Positions 47,427 to 56,206 of a stretch of 64,000 bases of DNA are shown one piece after another. The DNA lies in assembly GCF_013374995.1 (NCBI RefSeq), contig NZ_CP056030.1, positions 4,062,501-4,126,500 on the forward strand. The letters run 5' to 3'. The first letter of the stretch is position 1, and each line of letters starts with the position of its first letter. A program made the translations under genes and the position numbers. Under the pieces are notes generated by a model. The model searched no databases. It was not told the DNA's origin and worked only from the letters and a program-made list of their open reading frames with translations. The stretch is from Pseudomonas eucalypticola (GTDB taxonomy: Bacteria; Pseudomonadota; Gammaproteobacteria; Pseudomonadales; Pseudomonadaceae).

Positions 47427-49586
47427 ATGAGCCGTCAAAAGAAGTTCACCCCCGCCCCCGGCACCGATCCAACCCGTATCCGCGAAGGCCTGCCCTTTCC
47501 GCTTGGGGCCACCTGGGACGGGCTAGGGGTCAATTTCGCGCTGTTTTCGGCCAACGCCACCAAGGTGGAGCTGTGCCTGTTCGACTCCACCGGCGAAACT
47601 GAGCTCGAACGCATCGAGCTGCCCGAGTACACCGACGAGATTTTCCACGGCTACCTGCCCGACGCCCACCCCGGGCTGACCTACGGCTACCGCGTGTATG
47701 GCCCCTACGACCCTGAGAACGGCCACCGTTTCAACCACAACAAATTGCTGATCGACCCTTACGCCAAGCAGATGGTTGGCCAGTTGAAGTGGTCCGAGGC
47801 GCTGTTCGGCTACACCATCGGCCACCCCGACGGAGACCTCAGCTTCGACGAGCGCGACAGCGCGCCCTTCGTGCCCAAGTGCCGCGTCATCGACCCCGCC
47901 TACACCTGGGGCCGCGACCAGCGGGTCAACGTGCCGTGGGACAAGACCATCTTCTACGAAACCCACGTACGCGGCATCAGTATGCGCCACCCGGCGGTCC
48001 CGGAAGATCAACGCGGCACCTTCGCCGGGCTGATGGTGCCGGAGGTGGTGGAGCACATCCGCAAGCTGGGGGTCACCTCCATCGAGCTGCTGCCCATCCA
48101 CGGTTTCGTCAACGACCAGCACCTGCTGCAAAAAGGCCTGAACAACTACTGGGGCTACAACACCATCACCTTCTTCGCCCCGCACCCGCGCTACCTGGCC
48201 AACGGCAAGATCGCCGAGTTCAAGGAAATGGTCGCGCACCTGCACGACGCCGGCCTGGAAGTGATCCTGGACGTGGTCTACAACCACACGGCCGAAGGCA
48301 ACGAGCAGGGCCCTACCCTGTCCATGCGTGGTATCGACAACGCCAGTTACTACCGGCTGATGCCTGACAACAAGCGGTTCTATATCAACGACTCCGGCAC
48401 CGGCAACACCCTGGACCTCAGCCACCCTTGCGTGCTGCAAATGGTCACCGACTCGCTGCGCTACTGGGCCACGGAGATGCACGTGGACGGCTTCCGCTTC
48501 GACCTGGCGACCATCCTGGGCCGTTACCACGAGGGCTTCGACGAGCGCCACAGCTTCCTCGTCGCCTGCCGCCAGGACCCGGTACTGCGCCAGGTCAAAC
48601 TGATCGCCGAACCCTGGGACTGCGGCCCGGGCGGTTACCAGGTGGGCGGCTTCGCCCCGGGGTGGGCGGAATGGAACGACCGCTTCCGCGATACCGCCCG
48701 GGCGTTCTGGAAAGGCGACGACGGCCAGCTGGCCGATTTCGCCGGGCGCCTGACCGGTTCGGGTGAGCTGTTCAACCAGCGCGGCCGGCGCCCGTACACC
48801 TCGGTGAACTTCATCACCGCCCACGACGGTTTCACCCTGCGTGACCTGGTGTCGTACAACGATAAGCACAACGAAGACAACGACGAGAACAACCAGGACG
48901 GCAGCAACAACAACCTGTCCTGGAACCACGGCGTCGAAGGCCCCACCGACGACCGCGAAATCGTCGAACTGCGCCTGCGCCAGATGCGCAACTTCATGGC
49001 CACGTTGCTGTTCTCCCAGGGTACGCCCATGATCGTCGCCGGGGACGAGTTCGCCCGCACCCAGAACGGCAACAACAACGCCTACTGCCAGGACAGTGAG
49101 ATCGGTTGGGTCAACTGGGACCTGGACGAAGATGGCAAAGGCCTGCTGCGCTTCGTGCGGCGCCTGATCCGGCTGCGCAATTCCTACCCCATCCTGCGCC
49201 GCAACCGCTTCCTGGTAGGCACCTACAACGAAGACATCGGCGTCAAGGACGTCACCTGGCTGGCGCCCGATGCCAGCGAGATGACCACCGAGCAATGGCA
49301 GGACGGCAACGGTCGCTGCCTGGGCATGCTGCTCGATGGCCGGGCCCAGACCAGCGGCATCCGCAAGCCGGGCGCCGATGCGACCTTGCTGCTGATCGTC
49401 AACGCCCACCACGACGTGGTCAATTTCATCCTGCCCGAAGTACCCGAGGGCGAGTACTGGACGTGCCTGGTGGACACCAACCGCCCCGAGCTGCGCGACC
49501 ACGAACCGCTGCCCTTCGGCAGTGATTTCCTGGTGACCGGCCGTTCGCTGTTGCTGTTCGAGCTGCACCGGGAAGTGGAAGAATGA
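47427..49586 (+). CDS. glgX: Glycogen debranching enzyme (GlgX)
   Basis: GlgX hydrolyses alpha-1,6 branches in phosphorylase- or MalQ-trimmed glycogen, giving linear maltodextrins for TreY. It has 719 residues. An N-terminal CBM48 domain (about 15-110, PLGATWDGLGVNFALFS) precedes the GH13 barrel. The nucleophile is D359 in DGFRFDLATILGR, the acid E395 in LIAEPWDCGPGGYQVG, and the third acid D467 in TAHDGFTLRDLVSYN. The closing part is GDEFARTQNGNNNAYCQD. It overlaps the next gene by ATGA. Confidence 0.96.
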   Translation: MSRQKKFTPAPGTDPTRIREGLPFPLGATWDGLGVNFALFSANATKVELCLFDSTGETELERIELPEYTDEIFHGYLPDAHPGLTYGYRVYGPYDPENGHRFNHNKLLIDPYAKQMVGQLKWSEALFGYTIGHPDGDLSFDERDSAPFVPKCRVIDPAYTWGRDQRVNVPWDKTIFYETHVRGISMRHPAVPEDQRGTFAGLMVPEVVEHIRKLGVTSIELLPIHGFVNDQHLLQKGLNNYWGYNTITFFAPHPRYLANGKIAEFKEMVAHLHDAGLEVILDVVYNHTAEGNEQGPTLSMRGIDNASYYRLMPDNKRFYINDSGTGNTLDLSHPCVLQMVTDSLRYWATEMHVDGFRFDLATILGRYHEGFDERHSFLVACRQDPVLRQVKLIAEPWDCGPGGYQVGGFAPGWAEWNDRFRDTARAFWKGDDGQLADFAGRLTGSGELFNQRGRRPYTSVNFITAHDGFTLRDLVSYNDKHNEDNDENNQDGSNNNLSWNHGVEGPTDDREIVELRLRQMRNFMATLLFSQGTPMIVAGDEFARTQNGNNNAYCQDSEIGWVNWDLDEDGKGLLRFVRRLIRLRNSYPILRRNRFLVGTYNEDIGVKDVTWLAPDASEMTTEQWQDGNGRCLGMLLDGRAQTSGIRKPGADATLLLIVNAHHDVVNFILPEVPEGEYWTCLVDTNRPELRDHEPLPFGSDFLVTGRSLLLFELHREVEE

Positions 49587-50584
49587 ACCGCGTGCTGACG
49601 GCGACCCTGCAACGCCCGGCGGCTGGCTACCCAGACGCTGCGGCGCTGCACCAAGCCTTGCAGGCGCTGGTGGCCGACGGTCTCGACCGCCTGGCACTGC
49701 CCGGCAGCGGCCGCACCCTGGAGCGTTGGCGCTGCCTGGCCGTGGTGGCTGGCCAGGACCTGGGGCTGTGCAAATTCTACGAAGGGCATACGGACGCCCT
49801 GGCGATCATGGCTGAACTGGCCGCCCCCAAGGTGGCCGTGGGCAGTACCTGGGGCACCTGGGCGGCCGAACCGCCCAACGCGCGGGTCACCGTCAAGCGC
49901 GACGGTGACCGCTACGTGTTGAACGGCCGCAAGGCCTGGTGTTCCGGCGCCGGCCAGCTCAGCCATGCGCTGCTCACCGCCTGGGACGAGCATGGCCAGC
50001 AGCAACTGGTGGCCGTGGCGTTGCGTCAGCCCGGCGTCACCGTGGTCAATGAAGGCTGGCAGGCGGTGGGCATGGGGGCCACCGCCAGCATTCAGGTGCA
50101 GTTCGACGACGCCGAAGGCACGCGCGTGGGTGGCCCGGGCGAGTACCTGGAACGTCCGGGCTTCTGGCAGGGCGCCATCGGCATTGCCGCGTGCTGGTAT
50201 GGCGCGGCGCAGCAGCTGGCCCAGCGCCTGCAAGCCTACCCCCGTGACGAACCCCACGCACGGGCGCACCTGGGTGCCGTCGACAGCGCCCTGTTCGCCC
50301 TGCGTACCGTGCTGCGCCAGACCGCTGCCAGCGTGGACGCGGCCCCCGACGAATCCTGTGAATACCTGGCCCGGCGCGTGCGCGCCGTGGCCGAGCACGC
50401 CTGCGAGCAAACCCTCATTCATGTCGGCCATGCCCTGGGCGCGGGGCCCTACTGCCTGGACGCCCACTTCGCACGCCTGGCCGCCGACCTGCCGGTGTTC
50501 CTGCGCCAGAGCCACGCCGAGCGCGACCTGGCGCAACTGGGCGCCCTGGCCAGCCAGGCGAGCATCAGCGAGTTGAACCTATGA
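49583..50584 (+). CDS. Acyl-CoA dehydrogenase-like protein
   Basis: 333 residues, shorter than the usual 380 or so. It has the beta-sheet middle domain of the family (KVAVGSTWGTWAAEPPNARV, then LNGRKAWCSGAGQLSHALL) and a helical C-terminal domain, but the N-terminal helical domain is trimmed. I could not identify the catalytic Glu. It overlaps glgX by ATGA and the PIG-L gene by ATGA, so the carbohydrate operon runs into it. It probably oxidises a carrier-bound or modified substrate in a small pathway with the two following genes rather than fatty acids; this is inference from context. Confidence 0.8.
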   Translation: MNRVLTATLQRPAAGYPDAAALHQALQALVADGLDRLALPGSGRTLERWRCLAVVAGQDLGLCKFYEGHTDALAIMAELAAPKVAVGSTWGTWAAEPPNARVTVKRDGDRYVLNGRKAWCSGAGQLSHALLTAWDEHGQQQLVAVALRQPGVTVVNEGWQAVGMGATASIQVQFDDAEGTRVGGPGEYLERPGFWQGAIGIAACWYGAAQQLAQRLQAYPRDEPHARAHLGAVDSALFALRTVLRQTAASVDAAPDESCEYLARRVRAVAEHACEQTLIHVGHALGAGPYCLDAHFARLAADLPVFLRQSHAERDLAQLGALASQASISELNL

Positions 50585-51339
50585 AAGCCAACCCGATTGT
50601 CGGCCAAGGCACAGCGCCTGAGGCCTGGCAGGCCTGCCCGCTCTTGGCCAGGCTGCCGTTCTGCGAGGTTGACCGCCTGGTACCGGCGGGCAGCCGCGCG
50701 GTGATCGTCGCGCCCCACCCTGACGACGAGGTGCTGGGGTGTGGCGGGCTGCTGCAACACCTGCTCGCCCTGGGCCGGCCCGTACAGTTGATATCCGTGA
50801 CCGACGGTACCGCCAGCCACCCCGGCTCCCGGCAATGGCCGGCGGAGCGGCTGGCTGCCGAGCGGCCGCGGGAAAGCGCCGAGGCGTTGCGGCGCCTGGG
50901 CTTCCAGCCCGGGGAACTGCCGTGGCTGCGGGTCGGCCTGGCCGACAGCCAGGTGCCTGCCGGCCAGGCCAGGTTGCAGGCGTTCCTGGAAAGCCACCTG
51001 TTGCCCAGCGATGTGGTCTTCGCCACCTGGAGCCACGACGGCCACTGCGACCACGAAGCCGTGGGCCACGCCAGCCGCGCCGCCGCCGAGGTGGTAGGGG
51101 CCACCGTGCATGAACTGCCGATCTGGACTTGGCACTGGGCGACCCCTGGTGATACCCGGGTCCCGTGGCAACGAGCCCGCAAGGTCCCCCTGAGTGCAGA
51201 GATGCTGGCCCGCAAGCGTCACGCGGCGCAGGCCTTCACCAGCCAACTGCAAGGCGACCCTCAGGCCGGGCTGGACCCGGTATTGTCTGCCACGGTGCTT
51301 GAGCGCTTGATGCAACCTTACGAAGTGGTGTTGTTATGA
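50581..51339 (+). CDS. PIG-L family deacetylase
   Basis: 252 residues with the zinc-site motif PHPDDEVLGCGGLL (HPDDE) and the second metal/catalytic part SHDGHCDHEAVGHAS. PIG-L/LmbE proteins remove N-acetyl groups from sugar derivatives such as GlcNAc-inositol or GlcNAc-lipids. It is linked to its neighbours by ATGA overlaps on both sides. With a methyltransferase next to it, it may process an amino-sugar compound. Confidence 0.88.
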   Translation: MKANPIVGQGTAPEAWQACPLLARLPFCEVDRLVPAGSRAVIVAPHPDDEVLGCGGLLQHLLALGRPVQLISVTDGTASHPGSRQWPAERLAAERPRESAEALRRLGFQPGELPWLRVGLADSQVPAGQARLQAFLESHLLPSDVVFATWSHDGHCDHEAVGHASRAAAEVVGATVHELPIWTWHWATPGDTRVPWQRARKVPLSAEMLARKRHAAQAFTSQLQGDPQAGLDPVLSATVLERLMQPYEVVLL

Positions 51340-51935
51340 GTGTCGCCGATACCGAGTTCGACCGCCTGTTTGCCAACAATGACGACCCTTGGGCCATGCG
51401 CCAGCGCTGGTATGAACAGCGCAAGCGGGCCCTGTTACTCGCAAGCCTGCCGCGGCCCGAGTACCAGTCCATCTTCGAGCCTGGCTGCGCCAATGGCGAG
51501 ACCAGTGCAGTGCTCGCCCAGCGGTGCCGACGGCTATTGTGTTATGACACCGCCGAGCGCGCCGTGGCGCTGACCCGGGAAAAACTGGCCAGCGTTCCCC
51601 ATGCCAGCGTCGAACAAGGCCGCTTGCCCGGCCAATGGCCCGTAGGGCCGTTCGACCTGGTGGTGATCAATGAACTGGGCTACTACCTGGACGCCGCCGA
51701 CCTGGCAAGGCTGATCGAGGCATGCCGTGCCAGCCTCAGCGACGACGGCCAGGTACTGGCCTGCCACTGGCGTGCGCCCATCCAGGGCTGCAGCCTGAAC
51801 GGCGACGCCGTGCACCAGCACTTGGGCGACGGCTTGGGAATGGCCTCGTTGCTGGAACACCGTGAAGCCGATTTCATCCTGCAATTGTGGGGCCGCGACC
51901 CGCGCTCGGTAGCCCAGCACGAAGGCCTGCGCTGA
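51336..51935 (+). CDS. Class I SAM-dependent methyltransferase (NodS-like)
   Basis: 199 residues. Motif I is FEPGCANGETSAVLAQRC, a Rossmann-type S-adenosylmethionine site, followed by an acidic strand end (LLCYDTAERAV), FDLVVINELGYYL and a late CHWR. The opening FDRLFANNDDPWAMRQRWYEQRK is seen in NodS-type N-methyltransferases that act on deacetylated amino sugars, which fits the PIG-L gene just upstream (ATGA overlap). It ends the long rightward operon. Confidence 0.85.
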   Translation: MSVADTEFDRLFANNDDPWAMRQRWYEQRKRALLLASLPRPEYQSIFEPGCANGETSAVLAQRCRRLLCYDTAERAVALTREKLASVPHASVEQGRLPGQWPVGPFDLVVINELGYYLDAADLARLIEACRASLSDDGQVLACHWRAPIQGCSLNGDAVHQHLGDGLGMASLLEHREADFILQLWGRDPRSVAQHEGLR

Positions 51936-52093
51936 CCAGCGGACCTGGCCGCGTCATGAACACCGCGTAGCATCAGCCGCACCGCATGTGCCGCCGACGC
52001 TTGCGCCGGCCAAACCACGCTCGTATCCCGGGGAACCGACCTACAGCACCGCCGGTCCCAACCAGTAAGCGCCCTTTCAACCAAGGAGCAACC

Positions 52094-52894
52094 GTGACCG
52101 CCAAAGCCCCCGGCCAGGCCAGCCGCCAGCATCCCCCCGAGCACCCCGTGGCGGTGCACCGCATGCGTATTCTGACCGTCAATACCCACAAAGGCTTCAC
52201 CGCCTTCAACCGCCGCTTCATCCTCCCTGAGCTGCGCGAAGCGGTGCGCAGCACCGGCGCCGACCTGGTTTTCCTGCAGGAAGTACTGGGCGAGCACGAC
52301 CGCCACGCCGAGCGCCACCACAATTGGCCGGCCATGTCCCAGTACGAATTTCTGGCCGACAGCATGTGGAGCGACTTCGCCTACGGCCGCAACGCGGTCT
52401 ACCCTGATGGCCACCACGGCAATGCCTTGCTGTCCAAGTACCCGATCCTGCATTACCGCAACCTCGACGTGTCCATCACCGGCCCCGAGCGCCGCGGGCT
52501 GTTGCACTGCGTGCTGCAGGTGCCCGGCCACGAGGAGGTACACGCGATCTGCGTGCACCTGTCGTTGCTGGAAAGCCACCGCCAGCAGCAACTGGGCTTG
52601 CTGCGCCAGTTGCTCGACTCCCTGGCCGACGACGCCCCGGTGATCATCGCCGGCGACTTCAACGACTGGCAATTGCGCGGCAACACCACCCTGACCCGCG
52701 CCCGTGACCTGCACGAGGCCTTCGAGCACCATAACGGCAGCCTGGCCCGAACCTACCCCGCGCGCTTTCCCCTGCTGCGCCTGGACCGCGTGTACCTGCG
52801 CAACGCTACCAGCCACGCCCCCACTATCCTGGGCAACAAACCCTGGACCCATCTGTCCGACCACCTGCCATTGACCGTGGAAGTGCATCTGTAG
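52094..52894 (+). CDS. Endonuclease/exonuclease/phosphatase family protein (YbhP-like)
   Basis: The start is GTG 52094, with a textbook AAGGAG 6 bases upstream; the open frame before it lacks one. It has 267 residues. EEP fold motifs are LTVNTHKGF, FLQEVLGEHD (metal-binding Glu), VIIAGDFNDW (catalytic Asp and Asn) and SDHLPLTVEV (catalytic His). It is similar in type to YbhP, which often lies beside a cardiolipin synthase, but no such gene follows here. The substrate (nucleic acid, phospholipid or phosphoester) is undetermined. Confidence 0.88.
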   Translation: MTAKAPGQASRQHPPEHPVAVHRMRILTVNTHKGFTAFNRRFILPELREAVRSTGADLVFLQEVLGEHDRHAERHHNWPAMSQYEFLADSMWSDFAYGRNAVYPDGHHGNALLSKYPILHYRNLDVSITGPERRGLLHCVLQVPGHEEVHAICVHLSLLESHRQQQLGLLRQLLDSLADDAPVIIAGDFNDWQLRGNTTLTRARDLHEAFEHHNGSLARTYPARFPLLRLDRVYLRNATSHAPTILGNKPWTHLSDHLPLTVEVHL

Positions 52895-53196
52895 GGAATG
52901 TTTTGGAATAGCCCTATCCCTGGATAGATGCGCAGCTGCTTACCGCGTGCAATTGCAGCGCTTTTTCAATCACTTGCAAGGTGTAAACGGCGCCTTGCAC
53001 AGCGTTCCGGTTTCTTGACGCCCGGGCACGCATCTCCTTAGCTTCAGGTAACACAACACACAACAAGAAAACACCGACCCACCCCTCTGGCCCGCGTCTT
53101 TCAGCGCTTGGGCAAGAGCTGGGCCGCTGGCTTCGGCCGCCTTCGCTGCGACGCACATGGCGTGCTCCCTTGCCAGACCCACACCCGGAGCGCGCC
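52895..53196. other. Intergenic region with a doubtful minus-strand small frame
   Basis: 302 bases without a clear gene. On the minus strand a frame at 52970-53182 reads MGLAREHAMCVAAKAAEAS, then ALAQALKDAGQRGG, and another frame (52914-53204) contains RARASRNRNAVQGAVYTLQV. Similar words occur, as far as I recall, in small dispersed frames in other Pseudomonas genomes, so this could be a repeated or phage-related remnant. No promoter or ribosome site is convincing. The last 30 bases hold the GGAG site for the beta-barrel gene. Confidence 0.35.
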
Positions 53197-53904
53197 ATGA
53201 ACACCCACCGTCACCCCCTGCTCTACGCCGCCTGCGCCTCGCTTTTGCTCAGCGCCCCCGCCCAGGCCATTGCCGCCGAAGCGACTGATGACCCCCTGGG
53301 CCCACTGGTCCTGGGTAACCGTGCCTTCGCCCTCCCTGACGCCACCCATGGCGCCGATCCGGTTGGCCAGTTCACCGTCTTTGCCCGCAGCATGGGCATC
53401 GCCTGGTCGGTCAGTTCCCAGGTACAGGACAGCGGCCGCCCCGACAATGCCCGCGCCAGCGCTGTGGCCTTGGGCGGCACCGTGGCGTTCGTGCTGGGGG
53501 AGAATTGGTCGTTCGAACCCCAGGCACAGTTGATCAATCAGCAGTGGCTACCGGGCCTCGGCGAGCAGGGCCCCCGGTTGCCCAGCGGCGATGCCCAGCC
53601 TGGCTGGAGCGGTCGTCTGGGGGCTCGTCTGGCTGGGCACTACCAGGTAGGCAACACCGCCGTCGAGCCCTTCCTGCGCACCAGCCTGACCTACAGTTTC
53701 AGCAACGACAGCCCCATTGCCCTGGCCCAGGTGGACAAGATCAACAGCAGCCGCAACCCCACCGCCGTCGCCGTCGGCCTGGGCCTGGTGGCGCGCATGA
53801 CACCCACGGTGAGCCTGTTCGTGACGGCCGACTACAGCAGCCCCAGTGACGAGAATGACCTGAATGGGCTGATCGGCGATGTGGGGGTTCGGATGCGGTG
53901 GTGA
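53197..53904 (+). CDS. Small autotransporter-type outer-membrane beta-barrel protein
   Basis: 235 residues from ATG 53197 (CCCGGAGCG site). A signal peptide (MNTHRHPLLYAACASLLLSAPAQAIA) is followed by amphipathic strands and a terminal aromatic residue (VGVRMRW) needed for barrel assembly. The stretch SFEPQAQLINQQWLPGLG and SGRLGARLAGHYQV resemble the C-terminal translocator of autotransporters. There is no passenger, so this is either a stand-alone barrel or a trimmed autotransporter. It may be cotranscribed with the EAL gene 150 bases downstream. Confidence 0.75.
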   Translation: MNTHRHPLLYAACASLLLSAPAQAIAAEATDDPLGPLVLGNRAFALPDATHGADPVGQFTVFARSMGIAWSVSSQVQDSGRPDNARASAVALGGTVAFVLGENWSFEPQAQLINQQWLPGLGEQGPRLPSGDAQPGWSGRLGARLAGHYQVGNTAVEPFLRTSLTYSFSNDSPIALAQVDKINSSRNPTAVAVGLGLVARMTPTVSLFVTADYSSPSDENDLNGLIGDVGVRMRW

Positions 53905-54054
53905 ACGGCCCGGCAGGCGGACACGGTGAGGGCAGGCCCGCTGTGCCTGTGACCTCACCCCATGCGCGTTGTGCCACCGAGCGAAGATCGTTCCACCATC
54001 GCCGCCCAGACCGTCTATGCTCCTTGGCATTATTCACCGGACCCCGCCCGCACG

Positions 54055-55590
54055 ATGCCGTTTTTCCCCGACTCCCCCCGCCCACGCCGCCCCCTTCGCC
54101 TGCTCGCCCCGTGGCTTGCGGGGGCCCTGCCGCTGGTACTGGGCGTTGGCATCCTGTACTGGCAGGCCGAACGCGACCTGGAGGCCAGTGCCAGCAACAC
54201 CGCCAACCAGGCGCTCGCCCAGTTCGACCTGATGCTGGACAACGTCGCCGCTGCGGCCAATGAGCTTGCGCCCCTGGCCGGCCAGCCCTGCGCCGAGGTG
54301 ACCCTGGCGCTGCGCGAGCAGGTCACGCGCCGGCCTTTCGTGCGCTCCACCAACCTGGGATTGGACGACCACCTGTATTGCAGCTCGCTGTTCGGCGATA
54401 TCAGCGAGCCGATCAACCCCGGCGATTACGCGGATGGCCGCCTGTGGCTGATGGACGGCAACCCGGTCACCCCTGGCCAGGCCCTGTTGGTGTACCGCGC
54501 CGCCCAGGATGAACAGACCGCCCTGGCCACCCTGGACGGCTACCACCTGGCCAACGCCCTGCGCATGATCGGCCGCGATCAGCCGGTGCTGCTGCAGGTG
54601 GGCAACAGCTGGCTGGCGCCCAATGGCAGCGTGCATGACGCGCCGTCACCGGCGTTCGCCGTGGCGCCGACGCAGCTGGCCTCCAGCCGCTACCCACTGA
54701 GCGTCAGCACCGGGTACCCGGCCGGTGCTACCTGGCAGTGGGTGGCTAGCCATCCGCTGCTGCTGGCCCTGGTGGTCTTCCTTGCCCTGGTGGCTGGCGG
54801 CGTGTGCCGCTGGCTGTTGCGCCGCGCCCATTCTCCCCGCGCGGAACTGGCGCGGGCCCTGGATGCCAATGAATTCATCCCCTACTACCAGCCCGTGGTG
54901 CGCGGCATCACGGGCCGGTGGGCCGGCGTGGAAGTACTGATGCGCTGGCAGCACCCTCGCGAAGGGCTGGTCCGGCCGGACCTGTTCATCCCCTTCGCCG
55001 AGCATTCAGGCCTCATCGTGCCCATGACCCGACACCTGATGCGCCAGGCCGCCAATGACCTTCGCGCCCACGCAGAACGCCTGGAAGACGACTTCCACGT
55101 GGGCATCAACATCACCGCCGAGCACTGCCAGGATCTGGCGCTGCTGGACGACTGCCGGGACTTCCTCGCCGGCTTCGCCCCTGGCCGGGTCACCCTGGTG
55201 CTGGAGTTGACCGAACGCGAATTGATCCGCCCCACGCCTATCACCCACCAGTTGTTCGAGGCCTTGCACAACCTGGGGGTCATGATCGCCATCGACGACT
55301 TCGGCACCGGCCATTCCAGCCTGGCGTACCTGCGCGAGTTCAAGGTGGACTTCCTGAAGATCGATCAGAGTTTCATCGCCACCATCGGCAAGGACGCGCT
55401 GTCAGGCCACATCGTCGACAGCATCATCGAGCTGTCGGGCAAACTGGACCTTGGCATCGTCGCCGAAGGGGTGGAAGACACGGTGCAGCGCGACTACCTG
55501 GTGGAACGCCGCGTGGAGTTCCTGCAAGGCTACCTGTTCGGCCGGCCCGTGCCCCTGCACGCACTGATCGACCAGTTGCCGGCGCCATGA
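54055..55590 (+). CDS. Cyclic-di-GMP phosphodiesterase with periplasmic CSS-motif sensor and EAL domain
   Basis: The EAL domain degrades c-di-GMP and so favours motility over biofilm. I use ATG 54055 (MPFFPDSP), which directly precedes the first membrane helix (about residues 18-36); the ribosome site is poor and an ATG at 53962 is possible. The periplasmic part has a cysteine in GQPCAEV and the CSS motif DHLYCSSLFGD, the redox-sensitive cysteines known from CSS-type enzymes. A second helix (about 237-260) leads to the EAL domain. All catalytic motifs look intact: EVLMRW, NITAEH, ELTERE, DDFGTGHSS, FLKIDQSF and EGVED. It is therefore probably an active enzyme under disulfide control. Confidence 0.92.
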   Translation: MPFFPDSPRPRRPLRLLAPWLAGALPLVLGVGILYWQAERDLEASASNTANQALAQFDLMLDNVAAAANELAPLAGQPCAEVTLALREQVTRRPFVRSTNLGLDDHLYCSSLFGDISEPINPGDYADGRLWLMDGNPVTPGQALLVYRAAQDEQTALATLDGYHLANALRMIGRDQPVLLQVGNSWLAPNGSVHDAPSPAFAVAPTQLASSRYPLSVSTGYPAGATWQWVASHPLLLALVVFLALVAGGVCRWLLRRAHSPRAELARALDANEFIPYYQPVVRGITGRWAGVEVLMRWQHPREGLVRPDLFIPFAEHSGLIVPMTRHLMRQAANDLRAHAERLEDDFHVGINITAEHCQDLALLDDCRDFLAGFAPGRVTLVLELTERELIRPTPITHQLFEALHNLGVMIAIDDFGTGHSSLAYLREFKVDFLKIDQSFIATIGKDALSGHIVDSIIELSGKLDLGIVAEGVEDTVQRDYLVERRVEFLQGYLFGRPVPLHALIDQLPAP

Positions 55591-55648
55591 GGGAATTTTC
55601 CGTGCGTGACAGCCACCAATGAAGTGAGCTCAACGCGCGGAGGCGGCA

Positions 55649-56206
55649 ATGCCCAAGACCAAGCACTCCTTTCCGGTGTCCAACGTTCGACACTTCCTGG
55701 AACCCGGCCCCATCGTATTGTTGTCATCCCAGTGGCAAGGCCAGCACAACATCATGACCCTGGGCTGGCATATGGTGATGGAGTTCACCCCGTCGCTGAT
55801 CGGCTGCGTGATCTCTAGCGCCAACCACTCGTTCGACCTGGTACGCAACAGCGGCGAATGCGTGATCAACCTGCCTGACGCGAGCATGGTCGATGTGGTG
55901 GTGGGCATCGGCAATTGCCGCGGCACCGAGGTCGACAAGTTCGAGCACTTTGGCCTCACGCCGGCCACGGCCAGCAGCGTGCAGGCGCCCATGATCGAGC
56001 AATGCCACGCCAATTTCGAATGCCGGTTGCATGACGATGCGATGATCGAAGGCTACAACCTGTTCATCTTCGAAGTGCTCAAGGCCCACGTCGCCGAACG
56101 TCCGGCACAGCCCGAGACCTTGCACTACCAGGGAATGGGCCAGTTCATGCTTTCAGGCAAGAGCATCGACCGGCGGCGACTGTTCAAGTCCTCAATGCTG
56201 ACGTGA
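55649..56206 (+). CDS. Flavin reductase family protein
   Basis: 185 residues with the FMN-binding split-barrel fold: PGPIVLLSSQWQGQHNIMTL near the start and GECVINLPDASMVDVV. Members either reduce flavin for partner monooxygenases or bind FMN with their own reductase activity. The partner is unknown here. Its last 15 bases overlap the 3' end of the minus-strand glycosyltransferase gene. Confidence 0.87.
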   Translation: MPKTKHSFPVSNVRHFLEPGPIVLLSSQWQGQHNIMTLGWHMVMEFTPSLIGCVISSANHSFDLVRNSGECVINLPDASMVDVVVGIGNCRGTEVDKFEHFGLTPATASSVQAPMIEQCHANFECRLHDDAMIEGYNLFIFEVLKAHVAERPAQPETLHYQGMGQFMLSGKSIDRRRLFKSSMLT

